Shown here: positions 17,309 to 26,429 of the stretch, one piece after another
Layout of the letters: each line of letters starts with the position of its first letter
How positions within the stretch are numbered: the first letter of the stretch is position 1
Notes under the pieces: generated by a model
Told to the model about the DNA's origin: nothing
The model's database searches: none
The model's input: the letters and a program-made list of their open reading frames with translations, nothing else
Position numbers and translations under genes: made by a program
Source: DATAXP01 sp036272935
GTDB taxonomy: Bacteria; Planctomycetota; Planctomycetia; Pirellulales; PNKZ01
Length of the DNA stretch: 64,000 bases
Direction: 5' to 3'
Assembly (NCBI GenBank): GCA_036272935.1
Contig: DATAXP010000070.1
Coordinates: 61,394-125,393 of the forward strand

Positions 17309-20300
17309 TTGAATACGATTTCTCAATGCCTCATCGGTTGCCTTGCCGCCACGGCGGTCGTCTGGGGAGCGCCGGCCTATGCCGCGATGCACCTCGTCGC
17401 GGTCGCGCCGACGTTGACGTCGGCCGCCGCGCAACGGGTTCCGGTCGGCGACGACAGCCCCGAGATGCAGCGGCTGAAGGTGCTCGACCTGGTCAAGCGC
17501 GCACGAAAGGCGATGGAGGAAGGAAAATGGGACGAGGCCGAGTCGCTCGTGGCCCGCGCCGAAGCATTCCAGGTCCGGTTTCCGTTGACGTATTTCGGCG
17601 ACACGCCGAAGAAGGCGCGTCGCGATTTAGATCGCGTCAAGCCGACAGGTGCGAAGTCGGCCAGCCTGGCAAAGCTTCCCAGCCAGCAGTTCCAGCCGGC
17701 CGCCCCGGAAGATGAAGACAAATCCGCCAAGGCGCGTCGCGCCGCGATGCCCAACACGCCTCCCGCGGAAGTCACCACCGCCACCGAGCAGCGGATTACC
17801 GATGCTCGAGGCTCCTCGGCCCGCCAGTTCCTCATCAAGGGACGCGCCGAACTGGCCCAACACAATTTGACCGGTGCCGCGCACTGGTGTGAGAAGGCCA
17901 TGCAGTTGGGCGTGCCGTTTGCCGAGAACGAGGACGCGCCCGAAAAGCTCGCTGCCGACATCCGCCGTGCCGGCGGAAAGCTGTCGACCGACGCCCCAGC
18001 AGGCGCGCCGGAATCTGCTGCCGCAACGGCCAAGTCGTCGTTCCCGTCGAAGCCCCCCTTCTCGCGCCCGTTGCCGAACGCGCCGCCAGCCGCTGCCGCC
18101 CCGACTCCCGCGGCAATGCTCAACCGCGATGCGTGGCCCTCGAATACACCCACTACGCTAAGCCCACCGGCGACGGCATCTCCGCGTAAGGAGATCGATG
18201 GATTAAAAGCCGATGCGGCTGCCGCGGCGCCGCGCGCGGCATGCGATCGTTTGCTGATCGATGCTCGTCGCGCCCTGGCGGTCGGTGACGTGCGACGTGC
18301 CACGGAAGCGCTCGCCAAGGCCAAGGCGCTCGACGTCAAATACGAGTTCCACGAAGATTCGCCGGCGAAGGTCGAAGGGGCGATCGCCAAGTACGCCGAC
18401 CTGTCGCAACGTCCCGCCGCCGACAAGAACAGCGAGTCATACCGCCGCCGCTATGCCGAACTGCAAATGCAACAGGCCGAGGAGCTGCTGCGCTGGCGCG
18501 ATTTCGACGAAGCCGAGCGGCTAGCCAATGAAGCCAAGCGGCATGGCGTGGCGTTCGGCCCGTTCGACGCGAACCCCGACAACCTGCTGAAACGGATCGG
18601 TGAGACACGCCACAAGAGAGCGACGCCGCCGGTCGAGCCATTGCCGCAGCGCGCCGTCGTCGACGCGGCGCATCCAGCCGCGGTCGCCAACGATTTGGCA
18701 CAGCGCAAGCTGCGCGCGCTCGAGATGGTTGCCAAGGCCCGTGCAGCCATCAACGCCGGCGATGCCGACGCTGCTGAGCGGCTAGCACGTGAAGCGGAAG
18801 CACTCGGCGTCCCCGATTCGGCATTCGGTCCCAAAGACGACCGGGCCTGGCTGGTGCTGCTGCAAGTGCAGAAACATCGCCGGGCGCCTGCTGGCTTACC
18901 GACGCCACCGCCCACGAACGTCGTCCAACCCGCCACCGCACTGACGCCGATCGAGGATGCCGCCACGAGCGGTGCGCCCATTCACGCACTCTACGAGCCG
19001 CAGAATGACCGGACCCGCAACGTCCCGGCCAGTTCGCAGCAGTCGGCGCCGCCTGCTCAAGAATCTGTCGTGACCGGCCAACTTCCCACGACGGCGCAAC
19101 CGATCGGCGTGGCGTTGTTCACCCAGGGCGAGGAAGCCCTGCGCCGGCACGACGCGAAAACAGCCGCCGCTTTGTTCCGCGAGGCCGCGGCCCACCGCCA
19201 GGACCTCGATTCGCAAATGCAGCAGCGTTTGCAGGATCACTTGCAACTGGTTTCGCAGAATGCCCCGCTGCCGCTGCCGCCTCCCGAGTCGAACTTGATG
19301 AACGAGGCCGCCCAGCAGCAGCAACTCAAGGTGCGTCAGGCAAGCGACGAGGTGAATCGTCAAACCGCCTTGGCCAAGAAAATGCTCGAAAGCGATCCGA
19401 AGCAGGCCGCGGCAATCCTCGAGCAGGCACGCGTCGCGCTCGACAAAGCTTCGTTGGACGCCAACACTCGCGACATCCTCATGCGGCGGATCGATCGCAA
19501 CGTCGATGAGGTGCAGAAGTACGTGGAGTCGAATCGGGCTCGGCTCGAGCTCGACGCTCACAATCGCGCGGTGAAAGACGAGGTCGAGCGCGATGAGCAG
19601 GTGAAGGTCGAGGTGCAGGACAAGATTGCCAAGATGGTCGACGAGTTCAACGACCTGATGGACCAGCGCCGCTACGCCGAGGCCGAATTGCTCGCCAAGC
19701 GCGCGTTCGAGGTTGCTCCGAAAGAGCCGGTAGTGATGCAGATTCGCCGGCAGGCCGCCTTCGTGCGCGCCACCCAGAACAACGCCGAGATTCAGGAACT
19801 GAAGCGCGATGGATTCGTGCGCATGGAAGAATCCATCGAGCGCGCGTCGATTCCGCACGACGACAACGGCAGCCCTTACCTGTTCAACAAGGATTTGAGG
19901 GAATGGGAGGCGCTCAAGGACCGTCGCCGGAAGTTTGTCGAGCGCGAAAGAGGGAGCCGCCGCTCGGAGCGCGAGATTGAAATCGAACAGCGTCTGCGGA
20001 CTCCGGTGTCGCTGCAATTCAAGGATGCGCCGCTGGAAGAGGTGATGAAGCACCTGGCCAAGCTGGCCAACGTGAGCATTTATCTCGATCCGCGTGGCCT
20101 GGCCGAGGAGGCTGTCGATACCAGCACGCCGATCACGATCGACGTGACCCAGGAAATTTCGCTCAAGAGCGCCTTGAGCCTGATCCTCGAACCGCTGCAC
20201 CTCAGCTACGTCATCAAGGACGAAGTGCTGAAGATCACCAGCGAGCAGCTCCGCGACGGCGAAGTGTACACGGTCACTTACAACGTGGCCGACCTCGTGA

Positions 20301-21856
20301 TCCCGATTCCGAATTTCGTACCGAACGGCCGTTTGGGCCTTGGCGGTGCGTTGGCCGATGCCCAGGCCGCGTTGAATCCGGGCGGGCCGTTGGCCTCGGG
20401 CGGGATTCCGTTGGCCTCGGTGGCCAACCCCGACGGCGCCTTGACCAACGCCATCGTCGATCCCAAAATTCTTGCCCAAGTGGGCGGCGGCATTCCGCTC
20501 ACCGGCTTCGGCATGGGCGGACGTGGCGGCGGAGCGACCGGCATTCCGCAAAATATCGGCTTCGGCGGCCCCGGCGGGATGGGCGGCGGTGTGCAGCCCG
20601 ATTTCAACAGCCTCATCGAGCTGATCACCGGCACCATTGCGCCGCAAACGTGGTCGGACGTCGGCGGTGCGGGAGCCGTCAAGGAATTTGCCGGCAACCT
20701 CAGCCTCGTCATCAGCCAAACTCAGGAAGTTCACGAGCAGATCGCCGAGCTGCTCGAACAGTTGCGCCGCCTGCAAGACTTGCAGGTCACGATCGAAGTC
20801 CGCTTCATCACGCTCCGAGATCAGTTCTACGAGCAGATGGGCGTCGACTTCAACTTGGCCATGCCGACGCACGTGTCCGGCCAGCAGGCACAGACTTCGT
20901 TTGCGGCCGGCACGAGTGGCCCGGTGCTCAGTCCCACGGCGTCGTTTAGCTCGGGCAACAGCATTACCGCGGGTTTGCAAGGTCCGAACACCGGCAGCCC
21001 GTCGGCGACGGCAGCGAACTTCTCGCCCACGTTCACCACCGACCTCAGCGTGCCGTTCTCGCAATCGGGCTTCAGCGTGGCGAGCGTGCAGAACCTCAGC
21101 CAGGCGGCTATGTTTGGCGCGTCGAACCTCTCGACGCTCGGCGGCGGCTCGCTCGGCTTCGCCATCCTGAGTGATCTCGAGGCCTACTTTTTCATCACCG
21201 CGGTTCAGAACGACGACCGCACCAACATTCTGCAAGCTCCCAAGGTGACGCTGTTCAACGGGCAGCAGGCGTTCGTCTCGGATACCACGCAAAGCCCGTT
21301 CGTCATCAGCGTGATTCCGGTCGTCGGCGACTTCGCCGCCGCTCAGCAGCCCGTGATCGTCGTGCTTTCCGAAGGCACGTTCCTCACCGTGCAAGCGGTC
21401 GTATCGAGCGACCGCAGATTCGTGCGTTTGACCATCGTGCCGTTCTTCAGCCAGATCGGCGACGTGAACACGTTCACGTTTACCGGTGCATCGAACGCCA
21501 CGCGTCAAAGCACTTCGGCAGGTCCAGAAGGAGCCTCGGTTGGCAGCAGCAATTCGGCCACGGCCACCAGCGAAGGCACCACGGTACAATTGCCGCAGTT
21601 CTCCTTCCAAACGGTCACTACCACGGTCAGCGTTCCCGACGGCGGCACGGTACTGCTGGGCGGCATCAAGCGCTTGTACGAAGAACGCAGGGAGAACGGC
21701 GTCCCGATCTTGAACAAGATCCCGTACCTGAACCGTTTGTTCGACAACGTCAGCACCGGCCGCTACACCCAAAGCCTGATGATGATGGTCACTCCTCGCA
21801 TCATCATCCAGGAAGAGGAAGAAGCGCTGCTGGGCTACCAGCCCAACACGCCGTAA
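17309..21856 (+). CDS. Giant secretin (GspD/PilQ superfamily) with TPR-like repeat region
   Basis: This 1515-residue outer-membrane channel protein is about twice the size of ordinary secretins. A TTG start at 17309 is supported by AAAAGGAG just upstream and gives a signal peptide ending at APAYA. Residues about 45-520 contain five diverged helical repeats of about 50 residues (for example AMEEGKWDEAESLVARAEAF). A TPR-like and coiled-coil stretch follows to about 860. Then come an STN-like domain with TPVSLQFKDAPLEEVMKHL, a Gly/Pro-rich insert and the secretin domain. The canonical VPDGGTVLLGG signature is near the C-terminus. It ends the pilM operon and probably forms its outer-membrane pore. 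Confidence 0.9.
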   Translation: MNTISQCLIGCLAATAVVWGAPAYAAMHLVAVAPTLTSAAAQRVPVGDDSPEMQRLKVLDLVKRARKAMEEGKWDEAESLVARAEAFQVRFPLTYFGDTPKKARRDLDRVKPTGAKSASLAKLPSQQFQPAAPEDEDKSAKARRAAMPNTPPAEVTTATEQRITDARGSSARQFLIKGRAELAQHNLTGAAHWCEKAMQLGVPFAENEDAPEKLAADIRRAGGKLSTDAPAGAPESAAATAKSSFPSKPPFSRPLPNAPPAAAAPTPAAMLNRDAWPSNTPTTLSPPATASPRKEIDGLKADAAAAAPRAACDRLLIDARRALAVGDVRRATEALAKAKALDVKYEFHEDSPAKVEGAIAKYADLSQRPAADKNSESYRRRYAELQMQQAEELLRWRDFDEAERLANEAKRHGVAFGPFDANPDNLLKRIGETRHKRATPPVEPLPQRAVVDAAHPAAVANDLAQRKLRALEMVAKARAAINAGDADAAERLAREAEALGVPDSAFGPKDDRAWLVLLQVQKHRRAPAGLPTPPPTNVVQPATALTPIEDAATSGAPIHALYEPQNDRTRNVPASSQQSAPPAQESVVTGQLPTTAQPIGVALFTQGEEALRRHDAKTAAALFREAAAHRQDLDSQMQQRLQDHLQLVSQNAPLPLPPPESNLMNEAAQQQQLKVRQASDEVNRQTALAKKMLESDPKQAAAILEQARVALDKASLDANTRDILMRRIDRNVDEVQKYVESNRARLELDAHNRAVKDEVERDEQVKVEVQDKIAKMVDEFNDLMDQRRYAEAELLAKRAFEVAPKEPVVMQIRRQAAFVRATQNNAEIQELKRDGFVRMEESIERASIPHDDNGSPYLFNKDLREWEALKDRRRKFVERERGSRRSEREIEIEQRLRTPVSLQFKDAPLEEVMKHLAKLANVSIYLDPRGLAEEAVDTSTPITIDVTQEISLKSALSLILEPLHLSYVIKDEVLKITSEQLRDGEVYTVTYNVADLVIPIPNFVPNGRLGLGGALADAQAALNPGGPLASGGIPLASVANPDGALTNAIVDPKILAQVGGGIPLTGFGMGGRGGGATGIPQNIGFGGPGGMGGGVQPDFNSLIELITGTIAPQTWSDVGGAGAVKEFAGNLSLVISQTQEVHEQIAELLEQLRRLQDLQVTIEVRFITLRDQFYEQMGVDFNLAMPTHVSGQQAQTSFAAGTSGPVLSPTASFSSGNSITAGLQGPNTGSPSATAANFSPTFTTDLSVPFSQSGFSVASVQNLSQAAMFGASNLSTLGGGSLGFAILSDLEAYFFITAVQNDDRTNILQAPKVTLFNGQQAFVSDTTQSPFVISVIPVVGDFAAAQQPVIVVLSEGTFLTVQAVVSSDRRFVRLTIVPFFSQIGDVNTFTFTGASNATRQSTSAGPEGASVGSSNSATATSEGTTVQLPQFSFQTVTTTVSVPDGGTVLLGGIKRLYEERRENGVPILNKIPYLNRLFDNVSTGRYTQSLMMMVTPRIIIQEEEEALLGYQPNTP

Positions 21857-21908
21857 TCAGGCAGCATCCGGCGGGACCACGCCGCTGGCAATTCGATCTC
21901 TCCCTCCG

Positions 21909-21950
21909 ATCGCCGCGGCTTGGTTCGCCGAGCCGCGGCGATATTTTGTT
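21909..21950 (+). terminator. Rho-independent terminator after the secretin gene
   Basis: A perfect 12-base stem, ATCGCCGCGGCT and AGCCGCGGCGAT, encloses a 10-base loop (21909-21942). ATTTTGTT follows. It lies 52 bases after the secretin stop and closes the operon. Confidence 0.75.
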
Positions 21951-22064
21951 GTGGTTGCGGGAAACGTGCCTTGGGCCGATTCGCCGGCTCGCGGTATGAT
22001 GCCGCACCACATTGATCCTTCTCGAACTCATGTGATCAAGCGCGGCCCGTGGTCATAACGAGTG

Positions 22065-22955
22065 ATGAGCATCGTCGAAACATCTCCGGCGGCTCGGCGG
22101 CGTGTGCTAGGACGTTGGAATGCCGCGACCGGTCTGTCCATCGTGGCGATGGTCGTTTGGTGCGCGTCGTGGCGGCAACCCGCCGGACCGGCCGAAGGCA
22201 CGGCGATGCCGAGCATCCATGCCATCCCCGTCGATGCGCCTAGCGCGCCGGGCCGGCGATTTCGCCTGGCGACGTTCAACATCCATGGCGGCAAAGGGGG
22301 AGACCGACATATCGATCTCGCGCGCACCGCTCGCTGCCTTGAGCGCGCGCAATTTGCCGCGCTCAACGAGGTACACGGAACCTGGCTATGGGAATCGGCC
22401 AACCAGGTTGAGCTGATCGCTCGGCAGGTACAGCGCGATTGCCTGTTTGCGCCGACCGAACAACGATGGTGGCATTACGAGTTCGGCAACGCGGCGTTGA
22501 GCGCGTTGCCGATCCGCTCGTGGCAGCGGATTCCACTGGCCCGCCATCATGGGAAAAGCTTTCGCAACGTCGTGCGGCTCACCGCCGACGTCGACGGTCG
22601 ACCGCTCAACCTTCTGGTGACGCACCTCGATCGCAGCAACGACCGTGAGCGCACGGATCAATTGCGAGCGGTCACTGGAATGTTCCTCGCTCTCGCCACG
22701 CCCGCTGTGTTGATGGGCGATTTGAACACCACAGCCGACGATCCGGCGATCGCCCCGCTGCTACAGACATCTGGTGTGAACGATCCTTTGAAGCCACTTC
22801 CAGCCGAACATTCCTGCGGGCGCATCGATTGGATTCTCACGCGCGGCCTGCGGTGCTTCGATCGCGGCGCGACCGACATCGGCGCCTCCGACCATCCCTG
22901 CTATTGGGTTGATTGCGCCATCGAGCCGGCGCCGAAGGTTGACGGCACTCAATGA
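22065..22955 (+). CDS. Endonuclease/exonuclease/phosphatase family protein, membrane-anchored or exported
   Basis: The 296-residue protein has the EEP-fold catalytic blocks in order: ATFNIHGGKG, a NEV acid, THLD, GDLNT and SDHPC. The family includes DNase I-type nucleases and phospholipid or sugar phosphodiesterases. A hydrophobic segment near the N-terminus (TGLSIVAMVVWCAS) looks like an uncleaved signal anchor, which favours an envelope role over DNA repair. ATG 22065 and GTG 22062 are both possible starts. Its 3' end overlaps the convergent GTPase gene by 7 bases. Confidence 0.85.
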   Translation: MSIVETSPAARRRVLGRWNAATGLSIVAMVVWCASWRQPAGPAEGTAMPSIHAIPVDAPSAPGRRFRLATFNIHGGKGGDRHIDLARTARCLERAQFAALNEVHGTWLWESANQVELIARQVQRDCLFAPTEQRWWHYEFGNAALSALPIRSWQRIPLARHHGKSFRNVVRLTADVDGRPLNLLVTHLDRSNDRERTDQLRAVTGMFLALATPAVLMGDLNTTADDPAIAPLLQTSGVNDPLKPLPAEHSCGRIDWILTRGLRCFDRGATDIGASDHPCYWVDCAIEPAPKVDGTQ

Positions 22956-24799
22956 CGGTTGGCCGCGAGCGCTTCCAACGCCTCGGTTGCTTCGCGGAAT
23001 GCCTGCCCATGAGCAACTCCGGCACCGCGCCGCAACTCGGTCAGCAGATCGTCTAATAGCTCGTGCTCGATCCACGACGCCAGCCACGCCGCTCGTTGAT
23101 CGGCGTAGCGATCTTGCAGCCGATGGAACAGCCGAGCCGCGGCCTGCTTGATCTTGTCGCTGGTGGCGGCGAGCGCGGCTTCGCCACTGGCGGTGACGCT
23201 GCTGGTGATCGCCGCCTCGGCCGCCACCTGGGCGGCTGTGTGCCCCGCGGCCTGCATCGCTGCTTGATGAACAACGTCCCCCGCGAAAATGCCTCCGCTT
23301 ACTGCCAGAGTTACCGTCACGGCCGGACGCGCGATCGCGGCCACGTGGTCGAGCGATTGCAGCCACCAAACCGCACGCGGATTGTCGACCTTCCACGCAT
23401 CCAGCTCGCTATTGAGGAAAGCACGGTAGTTGTCGTCTAGTGCCGGCAGCTCGCGATGCGCCGCTTCTGCGCTGCTCAGCAGCCGCGAGCGTGCTGCCCC
23501 GCCCAGAATGGCCTGCAATCGTGGCCGAAGAATCTCGTTGCCAATCTGCGAAAGCCGCTCCAACTCGTCGAGCATGCTTTCAATCGTCTGGATCACGGTG
23601 GCGCGCTCTGCGGCACGAAAGGCGTCGATCGCGTCGACTTGTGGACCATGCATGCGCCGCCACGCAGCGCGCACCGGCCAGGTGACCCCGGTCCCCACGG
23701 CACGATAGAACCCGTGAATGGTGCGCGACCATGTCGGTCGATGCTCGTTCCACCAACGGCCAATTTCGTCGACAAGAATCGGCGCCGGGACGGCCGGCCA
23801 GCGAACTCGCGCAATGCTCGCAGCCGAGAGTGCCTCGCCAGCCGACTCGAATCGCCGGCTTGCCGAGCGCACTTCGGCCAGCCAAGAGGCGGCTCCGGTT
23901 TGCTCGTCGAGCACTTCGGCCAGCGCCCCACGGAAGGTGCGAATCTTGATCTCGTCGAAGTGCAGCGACGCCAACTCAGCCCGCAGGTCGGCGGGCTCGC
24001 CGGGGGACGATCGACCGTCAATGCCAATGTCATAGAACGGCAAGCGCAGATCTTTCGCCGCCGCGCGGTCGTAGGGAACCGCGTACACGAGCTCGGGTCG
24101 TATGCCGGTTTCGTGCGCAAAAGTCGCCAACCATTGTGGCCAGTACGATCGATCTTCCACCAGGTCGCATTGATTGAACAGCACGATCACCGCCTTGTCG
24201 GCCTCGGCAGCCTTGCGAAAGAACTGCTTCACCGCGGCGTCGTTGTACTTCTGCTGTGTGAGCACGGCGATCAGCACGTCGGCCGACTCGCGGATCGTTT
24301 CAGCCTTTTGCCAGTTCACGCGTGCGTCGGAATCGATGTCGGGCGTGTCGAGCAGCAGCAGCCGTTCGGGAACATTTGTACCCTCGCGCCAAAACAGCAG
24401 CGGTTCCTCGCTGGTGTTCAACGGATCGTCGGACGATTGCCAGGCGCGAAGCGCGAAGCCGGGGAAGATCGTTTGCAGCGTCGGTGGATCGTAAAAGCTG
24501 GCAGGCACCATGCAAACTGGGTGCCGCGTCCCGGCGGCCAAAGGGCTCACGCCGCTGGCCATTTCGCCGGCCAACTGGTTGAACACGACGCTCTTGCCGA
24601 TGTTCGTCCCCCCAACAATCGCTACGACGAGCATCGGCCTTGCCGCGGCCTGGGGGATAAGCTTGTTTCGCAGCAAATCGTACCAGCCTCGGCCGGCAGC
24701 TCTCGCCACATCCAACGGCTCGGCCTCGCCCATCAAGGCGGTAAGGGCACGGTCGAGCCGTTCGAGGCTCGTGCGCCAGCGTTGGTACTCGTTGTTCAT
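22949..24799 (-). CDS. Dynamin-like / ribosome-binding-type large GTPase
   Basis: This 616-residue protein has a GTPase domain near the N-terminus: P-loop GGTNIGKS (63-70), G3 LLDTPDIDSD and G4 NQCD. A long helical region follows, and then a hydrophobic, Ala/Gly-rich segment near the C-terminus (about 500-560) that may contact membrane. That order resembles bacterial dynamin-like or YjdA/CrfC-type GTPases. ATG 24799 is preferred to the upstream 24856 because the longer form adds a non-conserved leader. It is not in an operon with its neighbours. Role unknown; membrane remodelling is one option. Confidence 0.75.
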   Translation of the reverse strand: MNNEYQRWRTSLERLDRALTALMGEAEPLDVARAAGRGWYDLLRNKLIPQAAARPMLVVAIVGGTNIGKSVVFNQLAGEMASGVSPLAAGTRHPVCMVPASFYDPPTLQTIFPGFALRAWQSSDDPLNTSEEPLLFWREGTNVPERLLLLDTPDIDSDARVNWQKAETIRESADVLIAVLTQQKYNDAAVKQFFRKAAEADKAVIVLFNQCDLVEDRSYWPQWLATFAHETGIRPELVYAVPYDRAAAKDLRLPFYDIGIDGRSSPGEPADLRAELASLHFDEIKIRTFRGALAEVLDEQTGAASWLAEVRSASRRFESAGEALSAASIARVRWPAVPAPILVDEIGRWWNEHRPTWSRTIHGFYRAVGTGVTWPVRAAWRRMHGPQVDAIDAFRAAERATVIQTIESMLDELERLSQIGNEILRPRLQAILGGAARSRLLSSAEAAHRELPALDDNYRAFLNSELDAWKVDNPRAVWWLQSLDHVAAIARPAVTVTLAVSGGIFAGDVVHQAAMQAAGHTAAQVAAEAAITSSVTASGEAALAATSDKIKQAAARLFHRLQDRYADQRAAWLASWIEHELLDDLLTELRRGAGVAHGQAFREATEALEALAANRH

Positions 24800-25022
24800 G
24801 CGTGGATGCTGGAGTCGGCCGCCAGTGCCGCTCCAATCGGCAGGTTCGATTCCCACGGAATCTTAGCCTGCCGTTCGTTGAAGCGCGCCGTGCTGAAATC
24901 TACAATAGCCCCCGACGACCGGCACCGCACATGCACGCGATTTCCGAGGCCACGATGGATGGCAGGGGCAAGTGCCCGGCGTCCGTGGTGCTTCGGTCCA
25001 TTCTTAACGTGGAGCAGCAACG

Positions 25023-25634
25023 ATGATCATCGGCAAGTCCCTGCGATGGGCCAGTACCTTGGCCGTGGCGATCCTGTGCCTTTCGGCGACGCCGAGCGTT
25101 CGTGGCGATGATCCAGCGGTGGAAGATGCATTCGGCCGCGGAGCACATGCCTACTTCACCGGCGACTACTTCCGCGCATTCAACGATCTGACCGCCGCCA
25201 TTCAGTCGGGCACTCGCGATGCGAGGATTTATTATTTTCGCGGTCTCACCTGCCTGAACCTGGGGCGCGAGCCCGACGCTCGTGCCGATTTCACCAAGGG
25301 GGCGAACCTCGAAGCCAACGAAGTCGATCGCTTCTACGATGTCGGCAAAAGCCTGGAGCGCGTCCAGGGATCGCATCGCCTACTGCTCGAACGCTACCGC
25401 ACCGGAGCAAGAATTGCCGCCGCGCGCGTTCGCGAGCAGCGCCGCCAGCAGCGGTACGAGCATGTTCGACAGGCCCAACCTGCTCCGGCAGCAGCCAATC
25501 CCGCCGCGCCAGGCGGCGGCGCAGTCGGCGCCCCGATCGAAGGCGCAGCTCCCGAGGCCGCAAACCCTGCCAATCCGTTCGGCGCTCCAGAGCAGCCAGC
25601 CAACCCGCCTGCGAATCCTTTCGGCACTCCATGA
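25023..25634 (+). CDS. Secreted TPR-like protein with NPFG repeats
   Basis: The 203-residue protein has a signal peptide (to about residue 28), then two TPR-like helical hairpins (FGRGAHAYFTGDYFRAFNDL, YYFRGLTCLNLGREPDA). A basic helix follows, and a Pro/Ala-rich tail containing two ANPFG copies. GGAG 8 bases before ATG 25023 supports the start. TPR domains mediate protein contacts, and no catalytic motif is present. It precedes a methyltransferase gene by 41 bases. Confidence 0.65.
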   Translation: MIIGKSLRWASTLAVAILCLSATPSVRGDDPAVEDAFGRGAHAYFTGDYFRAFNDLTAAIQSGTRDARIYYFRGLTCLNLGREPDARADFTKGANLEANEVDRFYDVGKSLERVQGSHRLLLERYRTGARIAAARVREQRRQQRYEHVRQAQPAPAAANPAAPGGGAVGAPIEGAAPEAANPANPFGAPEQPANPPANPFGTP

Positions 25635-25675
25635 CGGACGACCGAAGCGCCTAAGCAGGATTGAGAGACCGCGCC

Positions 25676-26416
25676 ATGTGGGACGCGACCCTCTACGACG
25701 CGAAGCACTCGTTTGTCTTCGGTCACGGACAGGATCTGGTCGAGCTGTTGGCGCCTCGGCCCGGTGAATCGATTGTCGACCTCGGCTGCGGCACAGGTCA
25801 CCTGACGGCGCGAATCGCCGAGTTGGGCGCAAATGTTATCGGCATCGATCAATCGTCGGAGATGATCGCCCAGGCGCGGCAAAACCATCCTGCCATCGAC
25901 TTCCAACTGGCCGACGCGACGAGCTTCACCGTCCCGCGCCCCGTCGACGCCCTGTTTTCCAACGCGGCATTGCACTGGGTGCGCCCGCCGGGCGATGCTG
26001 CGGAGCACATGGCGGCGGCGCTACAACCTGGCGGCCGGCTGGTGGCGGAATTCGGCGGCCACGGCAACGTGGCCCGGGTCGTCGCGGCACTTGCCGAAGT
26101 CACCAGCTTGCCGCCGGCCGACACGTGGCTGTGGTATTTTCCGCATTTGGGCGAGTACACGGCGCTCGTTGAACAACACGGATTCGAGGTTCGCCAGGCC
26201 GCGTTGTTCGATCGACCACAGCCCCTGGAAGACGGCGGCGAGGGGATGCGCAATTGGCTGCTGATGTTTGCCGCCCAAGTGCTCGACCGCGTCGACGCCG
26301 ACCGACGAGATACCGTCATTGCCGCCGCTCTGTCGCGCCTGCGCTCATCGCTCTGGGATGGCACGCGTTGGACGGTCGATTACCGCCGCCTGCGCCTCGT
26401 GGCGGTGCGCGTCTGA
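25676..26416 (+). CDS. Class I SAM-dependent methyltransferase (Tam-like)
   Basis: The 246-residue protein has SAM motif I (VDLGCGTGHLT), the acidic GIDQS loop end, and a DALFSNAALHWV motif. That pattern resembles trans-aconitate methyltransferase and related small-molecule methyltransferases. ATG 25676 gives the start MWDATLYDAKHSF; a TTG at 25661 is in the same frame. It may be co-transcribed with the upstream TPR gene. The substrate is not known. Its stop lies 13 bases from the convergent membrane-protein gene. Confidence 0.85.
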   Translation: MWDATLYDAKHSFVFGHGQDLVELLAPRPGESIVDLGCGTGHLTARIAELGANVIGIDQSSEMIAQARQNHPAIDFQLADATSFTVPRPVDALFSNAALHWVRPPGDAAEHMAAALQPGGRLVAEFGGHGNVARVVAALAEVTSLPPADTWLWYFPHLGEYTALVEQHGFEVRQAALFDRPQPLEDGGEGMRNWLLMFAAQVLDRVDADRRDTVIAAALSRLRSSLWDGTRWTVDYRRLRLVAVRV

Positions 26417-26429
26417 TCAAGCCACGCCA

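Noticed and set aside
18896..21772. 958-codon minus-strand frame opposite the secretin
   Set aside because: High GC third positions keep the antisense frame open; composition is His/Arg-rich and no domain is seen.
24841..24860. A GGTTCGATTCC string that looks like a tRNA T-loop
   Set aside because: The flanking bases do not form the five-pair T-stem, and no acceptor stem or anticodon arm fits on either side.
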